Positions 24,487-34,644 of a DNA stretch of 64,000 bases are shown one piece after another. Position numbers and translations under genes: made by a program. Origin of the DNA: SAR324 cluster bacterium (GTDB lineage: Bacteria > SAR324 > XYD2-FULL-50-16 > HCM1); assembly GCA_002995645.1 (NCBI GenBank), contig PUHO01000005.1, positions 159 through 64,158 on the forward strand, read 5' to 3'. Numbering within the stretch: the stretch's first letter is position 1; each line of letters starts with the position of its first letter. The notes beneath the pieces were generated by a model. It searched no databases, had not been told where the DNA came from, and saw only the letters and a program-made list of their open reading frames with translations.

Positions 24487-27201
24487 TTATTTCTTTTTTG
24501 ATTCGTCTTCTATTTTTTGTATAATATCTTTTTTAAGTTTACGCCAAATTTGTTGCGCTTGGTAATTATGTTTTTCAAACTCACGAACTAATGAAAGCGC
24601 TTTTTCATTTTTCCCCGCCCAAAAGTAAGCACGTGCCAACGTATCCACATTAGCAAGCGAAGGATCTAGATCAACCGCTTTTTTAGACAGACTAACGGCT
24701 TTGTCTTTTTTATCTACGTACAATAAAGGATCGCTCACGTAAAACCAAGCTAAATTATTTAACACAATAGCTGAATTTGGATTTTCATCAAGTAAACTTA
24801 AATACGTTGCTTCCGCTTTTTTTTGTTGTTGCGTTTGACTATATGCATAAGCTAGTCGTATTTTAGCCCATTCATGTAAAGAACTATTTTTAACAAATTC
24901 TTCTAAAATTGCAACGTTTTTCTTTTGTTGATCTTGCTTATCATAGTAAAAGCTTAACGAGCTTTTAATCCAGATATTATTTCCTTTTTTTACGTCTTTT
25001 ATATTTCTATTCGCCGCTAATAACCATTGATTTGCTTTCTGCTCATTTTGATGTACTTGCCAATAAGACATGCCTACGTAAGCAAGCCATGCATTATGTG
25101 CTATTTTTTTTGAAAAAGAAGGAATATCCGTTTCATTTAATTGTATTTCTAGCAAATCATGTAAAAAAACTAGATAAGGTACGTATAAACTGCCTTTCTT
25201 TCGTAAGGTCTTCATATGGGCGTCTGCTTTAGCAAAAGAATAATCTAGCAAATATTGCAGCGTTTGGAGTTCTTTACTTTGCTTGCGCAATCCCCACACA
25301 GTAGCAAGGTTGCCTTCTAGTTTGTTCTTAGCTGTAAGTAAAAGCACGTTAGGTCCATATTCATTTAACAAATCAGTCACAATACGAAGTGCTTTTGCTT
25401 TTTGTTCTTTTGGTAAATTTAACGCTAGCTCTATACCAAGAAAAATAGAATCTTTTTTTGAATCTTTCCAATAAGAATCAAGCAAAGCAACTGCTTCTTT
25501 TTTATTATGTAACCGTATTAAAAGAAGACTTTCAAAAGAAGTATAAAAAGCAGTGCTTCTTTCTTTTTTTGTAAGCTTGTCTATTTCTTTTTTAGCTAAA
25601 GCAAACTTGTTTGTATGGTAGTAAATCAAAGCTTTAACACGAGAAACAAATAACTTGCTTTCTTTGTTTATTTTTATTTTAGCAACCTCTTTAAGCGCTT
25701 TATCATAGCGATGCAAACCAACAAGCGCCATAACGTGCCCTTGTTGCAACCAGATTTCGTTTCCCCCTTCTTGTAACGCTAAAGTAAAATAGTGCAATGC
25801 TTTTTCATAATTCTTTTTAGAAGCATAATAATCGCCTAACCTTCCTAGTATATATTCGTTCTTACCATATAATTTTTGAATCTTATAGTATAACTCAACT
25901 GCTTTTTTTGATTGGTTTCGTATTTCATATAGCTGACTATAATAGGTTAATAACCAAACGTTGTTTTTATCTAGTTGCAAGCCAGTTTGTAGCACGTCTT
26001 CTAATGCCGTATAATCTCCGTTAACAAGGTAATGTTTTGCTAAGGTTGTATATATAAAAAGAAAAGGAAGGTGTTTTTTCGCTACTTGTTTCAAATAAGG
26101 AATTGCCTCTTTCGTGCGTTGCTCTTCTAAATACAACATAGATAAAGCAAGGCTGACTTGCACTGAATTAGGATCTTGCTTATATGCCTTTTGCAACCAA
26201 GCAAGCGCCATTACGTTCTTATGTTGTTGCTTATACCATTCGCCATATGAATAATTTATAGCAAACGTTTCTCCTGCTTCTTCTTTTGCTTCGTCAAGCC
26301 AGATCTTAGCTTGCTTAAAGTCTTTTTTTCTTAAATATAAAGCAACTAATTCTAATCTTGCCCAAACAGAAGATTTATTTGTTTTAACAATTTCTTTTAA
26401 CAGATTCTCTTTTTCTTCGTGTGTACCTAGTGAATCAAGAATACTAGCGTAAAGCTTATAAATACGACTATCTTTGCTATCTAAATGATATGCCGTTTTA
26501 GCTGCCTCTTTCGCTTCTCTTAGCCACGTAATATCCGCTTTAGTTAGCTTAAGGCTGGCTTCGTGATTATTTTTAACTCGTTGTATTAACAACAGAGCTA
26601 AAGAATACCAATAGCTTGTTTTTTCTTTTTGCAAACTTACTAAAATACGCATAGTCGTTGTTGCTTTATCTAGCTGATTCAACGATTCATAGCTTAAACT
26701 TAACCCTAAGAACACTAATTCTTGATTTTGTTTTGTTAATTTATTTGCTTTTTGAAAATCAGCGCGCGCTGTTGTATAATATTTTTTTTCTAACAAGAAA
26801 AAACCGCGAACAACGTAAGGCTTCCAATCTTTTTTATTTGCTTGTATTTTTTTTGTTAACATATCAAGCGTATACTGTTTGCCTTTTTCTTGATCTAAAA
26901 CTAACGTTTCTATAAGCGCAAGTTGCAAACTAGACTTATTTTCTTTTTGTTTTTCTTTAAGAAGTTGATCTGCTTCTTTTGTTTTTTTACGAGTAAGTAA
27001 AGTTATAATAGAGTGATACGATTCATCTACCGCATAAGGAATATAGCCGTACTGAATTGTTTTTACAGACGTATCTTCCTTTGCTAGTGCAGTGGAAGCA
27101 AAAGGAAAACTAAGCAAAAAGAAAACAAGAAGAGTTAAACTAGTATATTGAATATAATTTTTTTTCTTATAATTAGGGTTAAATAGAGAAAAGGTATACA
27201 T
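24487..27201 (-). CDS. Exported TPR-repeat protein
   Basis: A 904-residue protein with a signal peptide (hydrophobic stretch about 20-38, likely cleavage after STALA near 41). The rest is a lysine-rich solenoid of TPR-like helices, recognisable as repeated patterns such as ALAWLQKAYKQDPNSVQVSL, LGDYYASKKNYEKALHYFTL and NLAWFYVSDPLLYVDK. No catalytic domain is seen. TPR solenoids are protein-protein scaffolds; a periplasmic or envelope assembly role is a guess. It is the first gene of the glgP-mla transcript, with a weak start context, and alternative starts lie within the signal peptide. Confidence 0.8.
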   Translation of the reverse strand: MYTFSLFNPNYKKKNYIQYTSLTLLVFFLLSFPFASTALAKEDTSVKTIQYGYIPYAVDESYHSIITLLTRKKTKEADQLLKEKQKENKSSLQLALIETLVLDQEKGKQYTLDMLTKKIQANKKDWKPYVVRGFFLLEKKYYTTARADFQKANKLTKQNQELVFLGLSLSYESLNQLDKATTTMRILVSLQKEKTSYWYSLALLLIQRVKNNHEASLKLTKADITWLREAKEAAKTAYHLDSKDSRIYKLYASILDSLGTHEEKENLLKEIVKTNKSSVWARLELVALYLRKKDFKQAKIWLDEAKEEAGETFAINYSYGEWYKQQHKNVMALAWLQKAYKQDPNSVQVSLALSMLYLEEQRTKEAIPYLKQVAKKHLPFLFIYTTLAKHYLVNGDYTALEDVLQTGLQLDKNNVWLLTYYSQLYEIRNQSKKAVELYYKIQKLYGKNEYILGRLGDYYASKKNYEKALHYFTLALQEGGNEIWLQQGHVMALVGLHRYDKALKEVAKIKINKESKLFVSRVKALIYYHTNKFALAKKEIDKLTKKERSTAFYTSFESLLLIRLHNKKEAVALLDSYWKDSKKDSIFLGIELALNLPKEQKAKALRIVTDLLNEYGPNVLLLTAKNKLEGNLATVWGLRKQSKELQTLQYLLDYSFAKADAHMKTLRKKGSLYVPYLVFLHDLLEIQLNETDIPSFSKKIAHNAWLAYVGMSYWQVHQNEQKANQWLLAANRNIKDVKKGNNIWIKSSLSFYYDKQDQQKKNVAILEEFVKNSSLHEWAKIRLAYAYSQTQQQKKAEATYLSLLDENPNSAIVLNNLAWFYVSDPLLYVDKKDKAVSLSKKAVDLDPSLANVDTLARAYFWAGKNEKALSLVREFEKHNYQAQQIWRKLKKDIIQKIEDESKKK

Positions 27202-27429
27202 AATTATTTTTTTCTATGGCTACGGTGATAATAATCGTTATAAATCAATTGTTATTCTTATCAAGCTAAACTAATACTTTACAAACAGCATAAATATATT
27301 TACTATATACATAAATTACATTAAAGGGCTTTTTATATCAACTAAAAACTTAATAAAAATTATTGTTTTAATAGTAAAATGCCTTTCTTGTAGTACTTTG
27401 CTTTCTTTTTGATAAAATACTTTGAAAAT

Positions 27430-28692
27430 ATGCGTATGAATCATTGCTTGAACGATTATAGATTATTACTTAAAAATAAAGAATACCTTCCTTTAATTAT
27501 TGGAGGAATGGGAGTAAATATATCTACTGATAAAATGGCGCTTGCCGCAGCAAATAAAGGGGCTATTGGACATATTTCCGACGCTATTGTATATCAAATT
27601 TGCGATTCCATGTTTGGAACTTCGTTTCTCAAAAATAGACAAGCCCGTTATATTCAACAAAAAGCAACGTATCCAAAAGATTTTGCTCAATTTGATTTAG
27701 AAAAATTGTATATAGCACAAAAGCAATATATTCAAAATGCAATGGATCAAAAACAGCAAGATAAAGGCGGTATTTTTGTTAATATTATGGAAAAATTAAC
27801 AATGAATAATCCGTCTAGAACGTTAAAAACAAGACTTAATGCAGCACTAGACGCCGGCGTTGACGGTATTTCTCTTAGCGCTGGATTACATTTGTATTCT
27901 TTAAGCTATATTGCTGAAAACCCTCGTTTTCGTGACGTAGCTTTGTGTCTTGTCATTTCATCAGCTAGAGCGCTTCGAGCTTTTCTTAAATCAGCTAAAA
28001 AATTTGATAGACTACCTGATTGTATTGTTGTAGAAGGACCTTTAGCCGGCGGACATCTTGGCTTTCATATAGATAAATGGAAAGAAGCAACATTACAAAA
28101 CACAGTTATAGAAACGTTAGATTTCCTTAAAAAAGAAGGCTTATCTATTCCTGTTGCTGCTGCCGGGGGGATCTTCACCGGAACAGATGCGGTTAACATG
28201 ATAAATCAAGGCGTGCAAGCTATTCAAGTAGCAACGCGTTTCACTGTTTCCGAAGAAAGCGGGCTGCCTAGTAAAGTTAAACAAGTTTATTTTCAAGCAC
28301 ATGAAGAAGACGTTCTAGTTAACTTACAATCGCCGACTGGCTATCCTATGCGTATGCTAGCTTCTTCGCCTTGTATTGAAACGAACATGGTTCCTAATTG
28401 CGAACGTTACGGCTACTTATTAGATCGAGACGGGTATTGCTCTTATTTAGATACCTACACTGAAAAAAAGAAAGCGTCTCCTGATCAAAAAATATGCATT
28501 ACAGATAAAACTTGTTTATGTACGTATATGACAAATTTTCAAGTATGGACTTGTGGGCACTCTGTTTATCGCTTAAAAGAAACAAGTAACTTGCTTCCTA
28601 ACGGCGAGTACCAAGAACTACCAACTTCGCATATTATAGACGATTATTTATTTTCTACTAACGGAGAAATACGTAAACCGTCTTTACCATAG
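27430..28692 (+). CDS. Nitronate monooxygenase family protein with a cysteine-rich tail
   Basis: FMN-dependent TIM-barrel protein of the nitronate monooxygenase/2-nitropropane dioxygenase family. Features are GGMGVNIS near the start, VVEGPLAGGHLGFH carrying the family His, and AAAGGIFTG at the FMN phosphate site. The C-terminal 100 residues hold a run of cysteines (in PCIET, VPNCERYGY, ICITDKTCLC, TCGH), not typical of the core fold. A TTG codon at 27409 would add seven residues, but ATG at 27430 or 27436 is more usual; none has a strong ribosome site. It converges with the flagellar operon, ending three bases from flgN. Confidence 0.8.
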   Translation: MRMNHCLNDYRLLLKNKEYLPLIIGGMGVNISTDKMALAAANKGAIGHISDAIVYQICDSMFGTSFLKNRQARYIQQKATYPKDFAQFDLEKLYIAQKQYIQNAMDQKQQDKGGIFVNIMEKLTMNNPSRTLKTRLNAALDAGVDGISLSAGLHLYSLSYIAENPRFRDVALCLVISSARALRAFLKSAKKFDRLPDCIVVEGPLAGGHLGFHIDKWKEATLQNTVIETLDFLKKEGLSIPVAAAGGIFTGTDAVNMINQGVQAIQVATRFTVSEESGLPSKVKQVYFQAHEEDVLVNLQSPTGYPMRMLASSPCIETNMVPNCERYGYLLDRDGYCSYLDTYTEKKKASPDQKICITDKTCLCTYMTNFQVWTCGHSVYRLKETSNLLPNGEYQELPTSHIIDDYLFSTNGEIRKPSLP

Positions 28693-28694
28693 CG

Positions 28695-29174
28695 TTACGC
28701 TTTGCTATCATATAAAACAGATTGATTTGCCACACGTAATTTTGCTTGTGAAGAGTAATAGGTTCTTTGCTTATCATTTTGTTGTAAAAAATTACGTGCT
28801 TCTAAAAAACATGCCCGTCTTAATAACGAACGTTCACTAATTTTCTGTGAAATTGCTTTCACTTTTTTTACGGAAACAACTAATTTTTCTTTTAAACGAG
28901 TAAGCTCTTTAGCTACTTTTGTGTCAAGTGTAGGAAGTATTTGCGTTAAAGAAACGCTAGGGCTAGAAGGGAATAAAGATTGAAACACAGTCACGCGCTC
29001 TTTTTCAAGAGCTGCTAATTTGGAAACGGTTTCATCTCTTTGTTTTTGAATATTGCCAAGCTCAGTTAAAGAACAATCAGCCGGTAAAAGTAATTCTTTG
29101 TCTAAAATAGAAACTAACGTTTCATAGCCTTGCGCTTGTGTACGCAAATTTTCTATAAGCATAGCTATAGACAT
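28695..29174 (-). CDS. flgN: FlgN-like flagellar chaperone
   Basis: A 159-residue helical protein. FlgN keeps hook-associated proteins FlgK and FlgL ready for export. The sequence is mostly heptad-like helices with a polar C-terminal tail (NQSVLYDSKA), as in FlgN. It is assigned mainly from its place directly after flgM. Sequence similarity to the family is weak, as usual for FlgN. Confidence 0.7.
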   Translation of the reverse strand: MSIAMLIENLRTQAQGYETLVSILDKELLLPADCSLTELGNIQKQRDETVSKLAALEKERVTVFQSLFPSSPSVSLTQILPTLDTKVAKELTRLKEKLVVSVKKVKAISQKISERSLLRRACFLEARNFLQQNDKQRTYYSSQAKLRVANQSVLYDSKA

Positions 29175-29194
29175 AGTATTTCTTTAAAACAAGG

Positions 29195-29500
29195 TTAAAA
29201 TAAATCTTCATCAACAGAACGTGCTAATAAATTAGAAGCTAATTCGTCTATATCAACTTGATACGTTCCTTGCTTCACTTGCGTTTTCAGTTCGTCAATA
29301 CGTTTTTCACGCTCAGGGTCGCTCGCGTTAGCTTGCTCCATAGCTTTTTTAATTTGCAAATTACTATAGTTCCCGTCTGCTTGACTTACTTCTTTATCTG
29401 TATTAGAAGGTAAAGAAACCTTTGTCTTTTCTTCGTCTTCTTTTGCTTTAGTAAGCTGTTTTTGTTGCAGTGTGTGAAGTAAATTATTTTTTATATACAT
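29195..29500 (-). CDS. flgM: Anti-sigma-28 factor FlgM
   Basis: A 101-residue protein whose C-terminal half matches FlgM: REKRIDELKTQVKQGTYQVDIDELASNLLARSVDEDLF-like spacing, with VDIDELASNLL being the sigma-binding helix. FlgM holds back FliA until the hook is complete and then is exported. It sits between flgJ (82 bases upstream) and flgN. Confidence 0.85.
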   Translation of the reverse strand: MYIKNNLLHTLQQKQLTKAKEDEEKTKVSLPSNTDKEVSQADGNYSNLQIKKAMEQANASDPEREKRIDELKTQVKQGTYQVDIDELASNLLARSVDEDLF

Positions 29501-29582
29501 AAGATTATTTTACTAAATCCATCGCGTTGTGCTTCTTTATTATACTTATCGCCAGAAAACGAAGAGTACTTAAATAAATTGA

Positions 29583-29948
29583 TTATTTTTTATAATGTTC
29601 AAAAATAAAATTACCAAGTCCGAAGCTTCTAGTTTGACTCATACGCTCTGCATATTTTTGTTCTAACATATCACGAAAAATCTTTTCGCCACGCCCACCG
29701 TCAAGGATAGTTGGCGTTCCACTATGTTTGCGTACGTCTGATAATATCTTTTGCAAAAATAATGCCTCAAAGGCATTAGACTCTTTTCTTAATTTTTTAT
29801 TAAATGCCGCACGTTTATCAATCATAGATTGAATATCGGCGTCCGACTTGCCTTGCGCCTTCCATGCTGCCCTTTCTTTTGGACTCATATGTCCTTTAAG
29901 TTGATTTGCTTCTTGCAAAGCTTGTGCTTTTAATCTTTCAATATTCAT
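29583..29948 (-). CDS. flgJ: Rod-binding protein FlgJ (no muramidase domain)
   Basis: A 121-residue protein equal to the N-terminal rod-capping half of FlgJ. It has FEALFLQKILSDVRKHSG and the EKIFRDMLEQKYAERMSQ and GLGNFIFEHY segments. The peptidoglycan hydrolase domain of enterobacterial FlgJ is missing, which is common in other groups where a separate lytic enzyme does that job. It follows flgI by nine bases. Confidence 0.9.
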   Translation of the reverse strand: MNIERLKAQALQEANQLKGHMSPKERAAWKAQGKSDADIQSMIDKRAAFNKKLRKESNAFEALFLQKILSDVRKHSGTPTILDGGRGEKIFRDMLEQKYAERMSQTRSFGLGNFIFEHYKK

Positions 29949-29957
29949 TGTCTTTTA

Positions 29958-31151
29958 TTATCTAACAATTAACTCGGCTTGCAAAGCTCCTGATGCGCGA
30001 ATATTTTTCAATACTTCCACTAAGTCGGCATTACTCGTTCCTATTTTATTTAATCCGTCTACAACTTCCTTAATATCAACGCCACCTTTGAAAAGTATTA
30101 CGTTATTACTTGTTGGTTTCTTTTCTTCCGCCTGTTGATTAGCATTAGCAATGCCCGGATTATTTGCCGGCGGTTGTTGATCTGTCGTATTATTTAATAA
30201 ATTCGTTTGCCCGATTTTTAAATTCAAATTACCGTAAGAAATAGCAATCGGCATAATTTTAACGTTTTTCCCCATTATAACGGTGCCGGTTCTTTCATCT
30301 ATCACGACTTTAGCCATGGTATCCGGTGTAATATCCATATTTTCCACTTTAGCTAATAGTTCCACAACTTGCCCAAGGTAGCTTGCAGGAACGGAAATTT
30401 CTACTGTACCGGCATCAACAGCACGGGAAGACGCTTCGCCTAGTCGTCTATTAATCTCTTTAGATATTCTATATGCCGTTGTAAAATCAGGATTATTTAA
30501 ATTCAAATATAACCTTGTACGGCTATTTAAATCAAAAGTAATTTCTTTTTCCACTAAACCGCCACCAAGTACGCGTCCTGTTGTAGGAACAATACTACGG
30601 CGTGAATCAAAATCATATTTATCCATGCCCATGATTTTCAAATCGTCCGGCTTTTCTAACCCGGCAGGGATATCGCTAACTGGACCTTGCGCCACAGCAT
30701 ATACTTCTCGATTGGGAGCACGTAACGGCGTCATAATTAACGTTCCACCACGTAACGACGTAGCATTGCCAAGTGTGCTTACGTTAACGTCTATTTTTTG
30801 TCCTTGTTTTGCAAAAGGAGGTAAGGTCGCCGTAATAATTACACCGGCAATACTCCTACCTTTAATATCTTGTTCCTTAATAGAAAGCCCCATTCTTTCT
30901 AATGCGTTACGAAGCGGTTTTTTAGATAATAACATATCTTGTGTATCCCCTGTTCCGTTTAAACCTACAACTAGACTAAACCCAATAAGTTGGTTATTAC
31001 GCATTCCTCTTAAAGACGAAAGATCTTTAATACGCACTGCTTGCGCGTTTGCCATAGTTAGCAAACTAACCAAAACGGCAAGAATCAGTTGTTTACCTAC
31101 AGATATTGCCGGCGACTTCCTATTTTTTCGTACAGTATAATATAGAAACAT
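29958..31151 (-). CDS. flgI: Flagellar P-ring protein FlgI
   Basis: A 397-residue P-ring protein of the periplasmic peptidoglycan layer. An N-terminal signal peptide (hydrophobic LILAVLVSLLTMANAQA) is followed by the mature start VRIKDLSSLRGMRNNQLIG. Typical segments are GLNGTGDTQDM and the C-terminal ISYGNLNLKIGQT. A low-complexity linker rich in Q, P and N lies at about 315-345. It follows flgH by four bases. Confidence 0.96.
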   Translation of the reverse strand: MFLYYTVRKNRKSPAISVGKQLILAVLVSLLTMANAQAVRIKDLSSLRGMRNNQLIGFSLVVGLNGTGDTQDMLLSKKPLRNALERMGLSIKEQDIKGRSIAGVIITATLPPFAKQGQKIDVNVSTLGNATSLRGGTLIMTPLRAPNREVYAVAQGPVSDIPAGLEKPDDLKIMGMDKYDFDSRRSIVPTTGRVLGGGLVEKEITFDLNSRTRLYLNLNNPDFTTAYRISKEINRRLGEASSRAVDAGTVEISVPASYLGQVVELLAKVENMDITPDTMAKVVIDERTGTVIMGKNVKIMPIAISYGNLNLKIGQTNLLNNTTDQQPPANNPGIANANQQAEEKKPTSNNVILFKGGVDIKEVVDGLNKIGTSNADLVEVLKNIRASGALQAELIVR

Positions 31152-31155
31152 AAAA

Positions 31156-31944
31156 TTATCTTGTATTTAAATTAGTTGATCCGTTTTGATCGGAAAGCGC
31201 TCTTTGTGAAGCGCCTAATATACCGGCGTTCTTTCTTCCAATAATAGGCGATAAACCTTGTAGATTTAAACTTCTTTCCAAAACTTGCCTTCTAATTTTC
31301 ACTTCTGAAAAAGCAAGTTTCGTTGCGTCAACCGTATTATTTTCATCTATATCTTTTTGTCTAATCATACCTCTTAACATGGTAATATATCGAATTTGAT
31401 TGTCTCTTCTATAATCTATTTTCTTAGCAACAACAATAAGATTTCCATTAGGAAGCACTCTGTCCACTTTAGCACTTAACGTTTTAATCTTACGTAATAC
31501 GCCGTTTTGTTCTTTTTGATGATCATATAAACCAAGTGTATCGGCAATAGCGTTAATATTTCTCTCTGTCTTTGAAGCGGCATCTGGCGTAGCTGTATCG
31601 TCTGGTACTTCTATAATTTTTTGTATATTATTAATCGTTAATACATCGTTTTTAAAACGCGCTCTATGATCAATGAGTAAATTACCCCATGAAGCTTCAT
31701 TTCTCCAAAGAGACCCTTCGTATCTACTAGATCCAATAGGAATCCCTCTTCTATTGCGATACGTACTAGCCGGCGCCGTATATTTTTCATGCTCATCGTC
31801 TTGCCGGTTATCTTGTACTGTTCTTGCAATAACTTGTGTTTTTGGCTCCGGACTAGAAGCAAAACTACTACACGCACTAACAAAAAGCAAGCTTATACCT
31901 AACAGTATAATAAACTCTATTCTTTTTTTATTACTCATCTGCAT
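31156..31944 (-). CDS. flgH: Flagellar L-ring lipoprotein FlgH
   Basis: A 262-residue lipoprotein forming the outer-membrane L-ring. The lipobox VSAC puts the lipid on C25. The region GSLWRNEASWGNLLIDHRA and the C-terminal LPNGNLIVVAKKI and IRYITMLRGMIRQKDI match FlgH. It follows flgA by six bases. Confidence 0.93.
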   Translation of the reverse strand: MQMSNKKRIEFIILLGISLLFVSACSSFASSPEPKTQVIARTVQDNRQDDEHEKYTAPASTYRNRRGIPIGSSRYEGSLWRNEASWGNLLIDHRARFKNDVLTINNIQKIIEVPDDTATPDAASKTERNINAIADTLGLYDHQKEQNGVLRKIKTLSAKVDRVLPNGNLIVVAKKIDYRRDNQIRYITMLRGMIRQKDIDENNTVDATKLAFSEVKIRRQVLERSLNLQGLSPIIGRKNAGILGASQRALSDQNGSTNLNTR

Positions 31945-31950
31945 TTTTAC

Positions 31951-32931
31951 CTAGATAGTAACGTGAACTTTATCGCCAGATTCCACAACGGCAAAAACAA
32001 CTCGTCCCCCGTTTAGCGTTTTTACTTTAATTATATCGTTTTTATGTCCTGCTTCCATTGCCCTTACTTGATTGGAAAAGACTAGATTTTTACTTTTATA
32101 CTCTAATGTCAATACTTTTCCTTTTTTGATTAATAACGGCGCTTCTAATATACTTTTTCTTATAACACTATTTCTTGCAATCGTTTGCCTTGCTTCGTTG
32201 TTAAGAAAATCACTAGCCAGACTCTTGTAACCTATTCTTTCGGAAGAAATTTCCTTTTTAACTTCTTTAATATTATTTTTTGTAATTAGTTGCTTTCTTG
32301 AAATAACTTGATCGGCAACCCATACTTCATCACTAACATGAATAATAAGGCTAACAGGAAGGGTATAAACCTGTTTATCATCAATATACAAAGCAATAGA
32401 CCAGGTCATAGCGCCGCCTAGTTTCTGTTGCATTTGCGGCGGCATTACTTCAAAGCTAAGTTTTCCTTTAGGGACAAAAGCCGGTTGCAACTTTGATTGA
32501 ATGGCAACGTCCACACTTTCATATTGTGAATAACGTTCTTTAATTTTACTAATAATCGCATTTTTTAAAGAACTTGAAGGAATCTTGTAAGCTGCTCGCA
32601 TTACGGTTGCACCTTGTGACATACGTATTACTACAGTGTAGCCGGCTCTTCTTATTTGTGTTAAAATATAATTTTCATTTAACGATTGCGTTTTTCCTGG
32701 CAACGGCGATTCCCCTAAAGATACTAAACGAATCTGCTCTTGCTCTTGCGAACTACCGCCTGTTACTTTAGATGCAATATCTCCTATCGTATATTTTTCA
32801 TTTTGTAAGACCGTTTGCTGTTTTATATTAACAATAACTTGTTTTTGATCAAAAACAGGCTTTGCTCCCACTGGTCCGGCACAAAATAAAAGCAGTATAC
32901 TAGATTGGATAATAAGAAAAAAATATTTCAT
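31951..32931 (-). CDS. flgA: P-ring assembly chaperone FlgA
   Basis: A 326-residue exported protein, longer than the usual 220-240. A signal peptide covers about 1-22 (SILLLFCAGPVGA). The C-terminal SAF-like domain carries EVWVADQVISRKQLITKNNIKEV and the closing NDIIKVKTLNGGRVVFAVV, typical of FlgA. The extra N-terminal portion (30-180) resembles a second domain of longer FlgA proteins. FlgA helps FlgI assemble the P-ring in the periplasm. Confidence 0.88.
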   Translation of the reverse strand: MKYFFLIIQSSILLLFCAGPVGAKPVFDQKQVIVNIKQQTVLQNEKYTIGDIASKVTGGSSQEQEQIRLVSLGESPLPGKTQSLNENYILTQIRRAGYTVVIRMSQGATVMRAAYKIPSSSLKNAIISKIKERYSQYESVDVAIQSKLQPAFVPKGKLSFEVMPPQMQQKLGGAMTWSIALYIDDKQVYTLPVSLIIHVSDEVWVADQVISRKQLITKNNIKEVKKEISSERIGYKSLASDFLNNEARQTIARNSVIRKSILEAPLLIKKGKVLTLEYKSKNLVFSNQVRAMEAGHKNDIIKVKTLNGGRVVFAVVESGDKVHVTI

Positions 32932-32964
32932 TATATACTCGCTACGATTAAGAATATAAAAAAC

Positions 32965-33753
32965 TTAACGAACAAGGTTAACCGCTGTTTGCAACATATT
33001 ATCTGAAGTTTGTATCGATTTTGAATTCGCTTCGTACGCTCTTTGCGCAACAATCATGTTAACCATTTCATCTACAAGATTTACGTTTGATTTTTCTAAA
33101 AAACCTTGTCCAAGAAAACCAACGCCGTTTTGCCCCGGTTGTAAAATGGCAGGTTGCCCTGATGCATTTGTTTCTAAATACAAGTTTTGCCCTATTGGAT
33201 TTAATCCGGCAGGGTTAATAAACTTAGTTAATTGAATATTTCCCACTGTTACCGGAGTTGGATCATCACCAATTAACACTTGCACAATACCGTCTTGGGT
33301 AATAATCGTTTTTGTTGTATCCGGTGGTAAAATTATTTCCGGAACAATAGGATACCCGTCGGCAGTAACAATTCTTCCGCCGGCATCTCTTTGCCAAGCA
33401 CCGTCTCTTGAATAAGCAATCGTTCCATTTGGTCTTAAAACTTGAAAAAAACCGTTACCATTAATGGAAACGTCTAAATCTAGACCGGTATGCGTTAAAT
33501 TTCCGACTGTGAACAGTTTTTGCGTAGACGCAAGCTTAACACCGTGCCCTTTATGTATACCTGTTGGAGAAATCGTATTCGCCGTTGTGGAAGACCCCGG
33601 AACAATTTCATTATTATATAAAAGATCGTGAAAATTATTCCTTGTTTGCTTATACCCGTTTGTATTAACATTCGAAAGGTTATTGGAAATGGTGTCCATT
33701 TGGTCTTGCTGTGCGCTCATTCCTGTTGCGCCAGTAAAAAGGGCGGGCATCAT
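32965..33753 (-). CDS. flgG: Distal rod protein FlgG
   Basis: A 262-residue rod protein, the normal length. The N-terminal MPALFTGATGMSAQQDQMDTI and NNLSNVNTNGYKQTRNNF form the conserved flagellar rod motif. The C-terminal MVAQRAYEANSKSIQTSDNML is the matching helix. It follows flgF by 51 bases. Confidence 0.96.
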   Translation of the reverse strand: MMPALFTGATGMSAQQDQMDTISNNLSNVNTNGYKQTRNNFHDLLYNNEIVPGSSTTANTISPTGIHKGHGVKLASTQKLFTVGNLTHTGLDLDVSINGNGFFQVLRPNGTIAYSRDGAWQRDAGGRIVTADGYPIVPEIILPPDTTKTIITQDGIVQVLIGDDPTPVTVGNIQLTKFINPAGLNPIGQNLYLETNASGQPAILQPGQNGVGFLGQGFLEKSNVNLVDEMVNMIVAQRAYEANSKSIQTSDNMLQTAVNLVR

Positions 33754-33804
33754 ATGCGGTATATCTCCTTAAAGTAACAATATATTGGTCTGTATTTCAT
33801 GTAT

Positions 33805-34584
33805 TTATATCCTTGCTATTGTAATGCTTTCTTGATCTAGTGAGTCTACTGACTGCATAGCTCGCTGCGCCGCTTCATAAGAACGATTAGCAGTTATCAT
33901 GTTAACCATTTCGTTCACTGTGTCCACGTTAGAACGTTCAATAGAACCTTGTTGCACACTTATATCTTTACGAAGATGCGGTTTAAACTTACTACTATGA
34001 GCAAGGGCATAATAGGAATTACCTAATTTTGTAAGCGGTGCTTCTGCCGGGAAATCTACAATTTTGAGTTTATCTACTTGAACGTTATCAACAAAAACTT
34101 CGCCTATTTCACTTACTCTTAAGTTTTCCCCTAAAACGCGAATAGCTCCTTTTTCTCCGAGCACTTTATCGCCGGTACTAGTAACAAGGTAATCTTGTTC
34201 GTTTTTCATAAAAGTACCGTTTCTGGTATACCTTTCGCCAAGTGGCGTTTCAATTGAAAAAAAACCGGGCTGTGTTAACGCCATGTCAAATTTTTGTCCT
34301 GTAAATTGGATATTACCTTGTTTTCGATCTATATAACTACTATCAGGCGCTACAAAAGAAGCGATCCCTTTATCTTCTGGAGAAAGAAACGATTCATTAG
34401 CAAATCGATCTTCTTCCGATTGCAAATCTTGTCCCGCAAATTTAGTATAATATTCTCTAAATAAGCGTTGATCTTTTTTATATCCCGGCGTCGTTACGTT
34501 TGCAAGGTTGTTACTAATATCATCCATTTTCCCTTCTTGGCTTTTCATGCCGGATAAGAGAGTATATATAGAGGTTGACGCCAT
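33805..34584 (-). CDS. flgF: Proximal rod protein FlgF
   Basis: A 259-residue rod protein if translation begins at ATG 34584, where the protein reads MASTSIYTLLSGMKSQEGKM and matches the FlgF start. A longer frame up to 34677 adds 31 residues with no family match and would cover the sigma-54 site, so the shorter start is preferred. The rod motif NNLANVTTPGYKKDQ and the C-terminal MVNMITANRSYEAAQRAMQ are clear. First gene of the flg operon; a GGA lies before the ATG. Confidence 0.93.
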   Translation of the reverse strand: MASTSIYTLLSGMKSQEGKMDDISNNLANVTTPGYKKDQRLFREYYTKFAGQDLQSEEDRFANESFLSPEDKGIASFVAPDSSYIDRKQGNIQFTGQKFDMALTQPGFFSIETPLGERYTRNGTFMKNEQDYLVTSTGDKVLGEKGAIRVLGENLRVSEIGEVFVDNVQVDKLKIVDFPAEAPLTKLGNSYYALAHSSKFKPHLRKDISVQQGSIERSNVDTVNEMVNMITANRSYEAAQRAMQSVDSLDQESITIARI

Positions 34585-34628
34585 GTTATTTCCATTAATT
34601 TTAGGTAAAAATATTACAGCCAAGTAAA

Positions 34629-34644
34629 TGCATTTTTTATGCCA
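34629..34644 (-). promoter_or_regulatory. Sigma-54-type promoter of the flgF operon
   Basis: On the minus strand TGGCATA-N4-ATGCA, with the invariant GG-N10-GC spacing. It lies 45 bases upstream of the flgF ATG. Sigma-54 control of rod and hook genes is well known in many polarly flagellated proteobacteria. Confidence 0.7.
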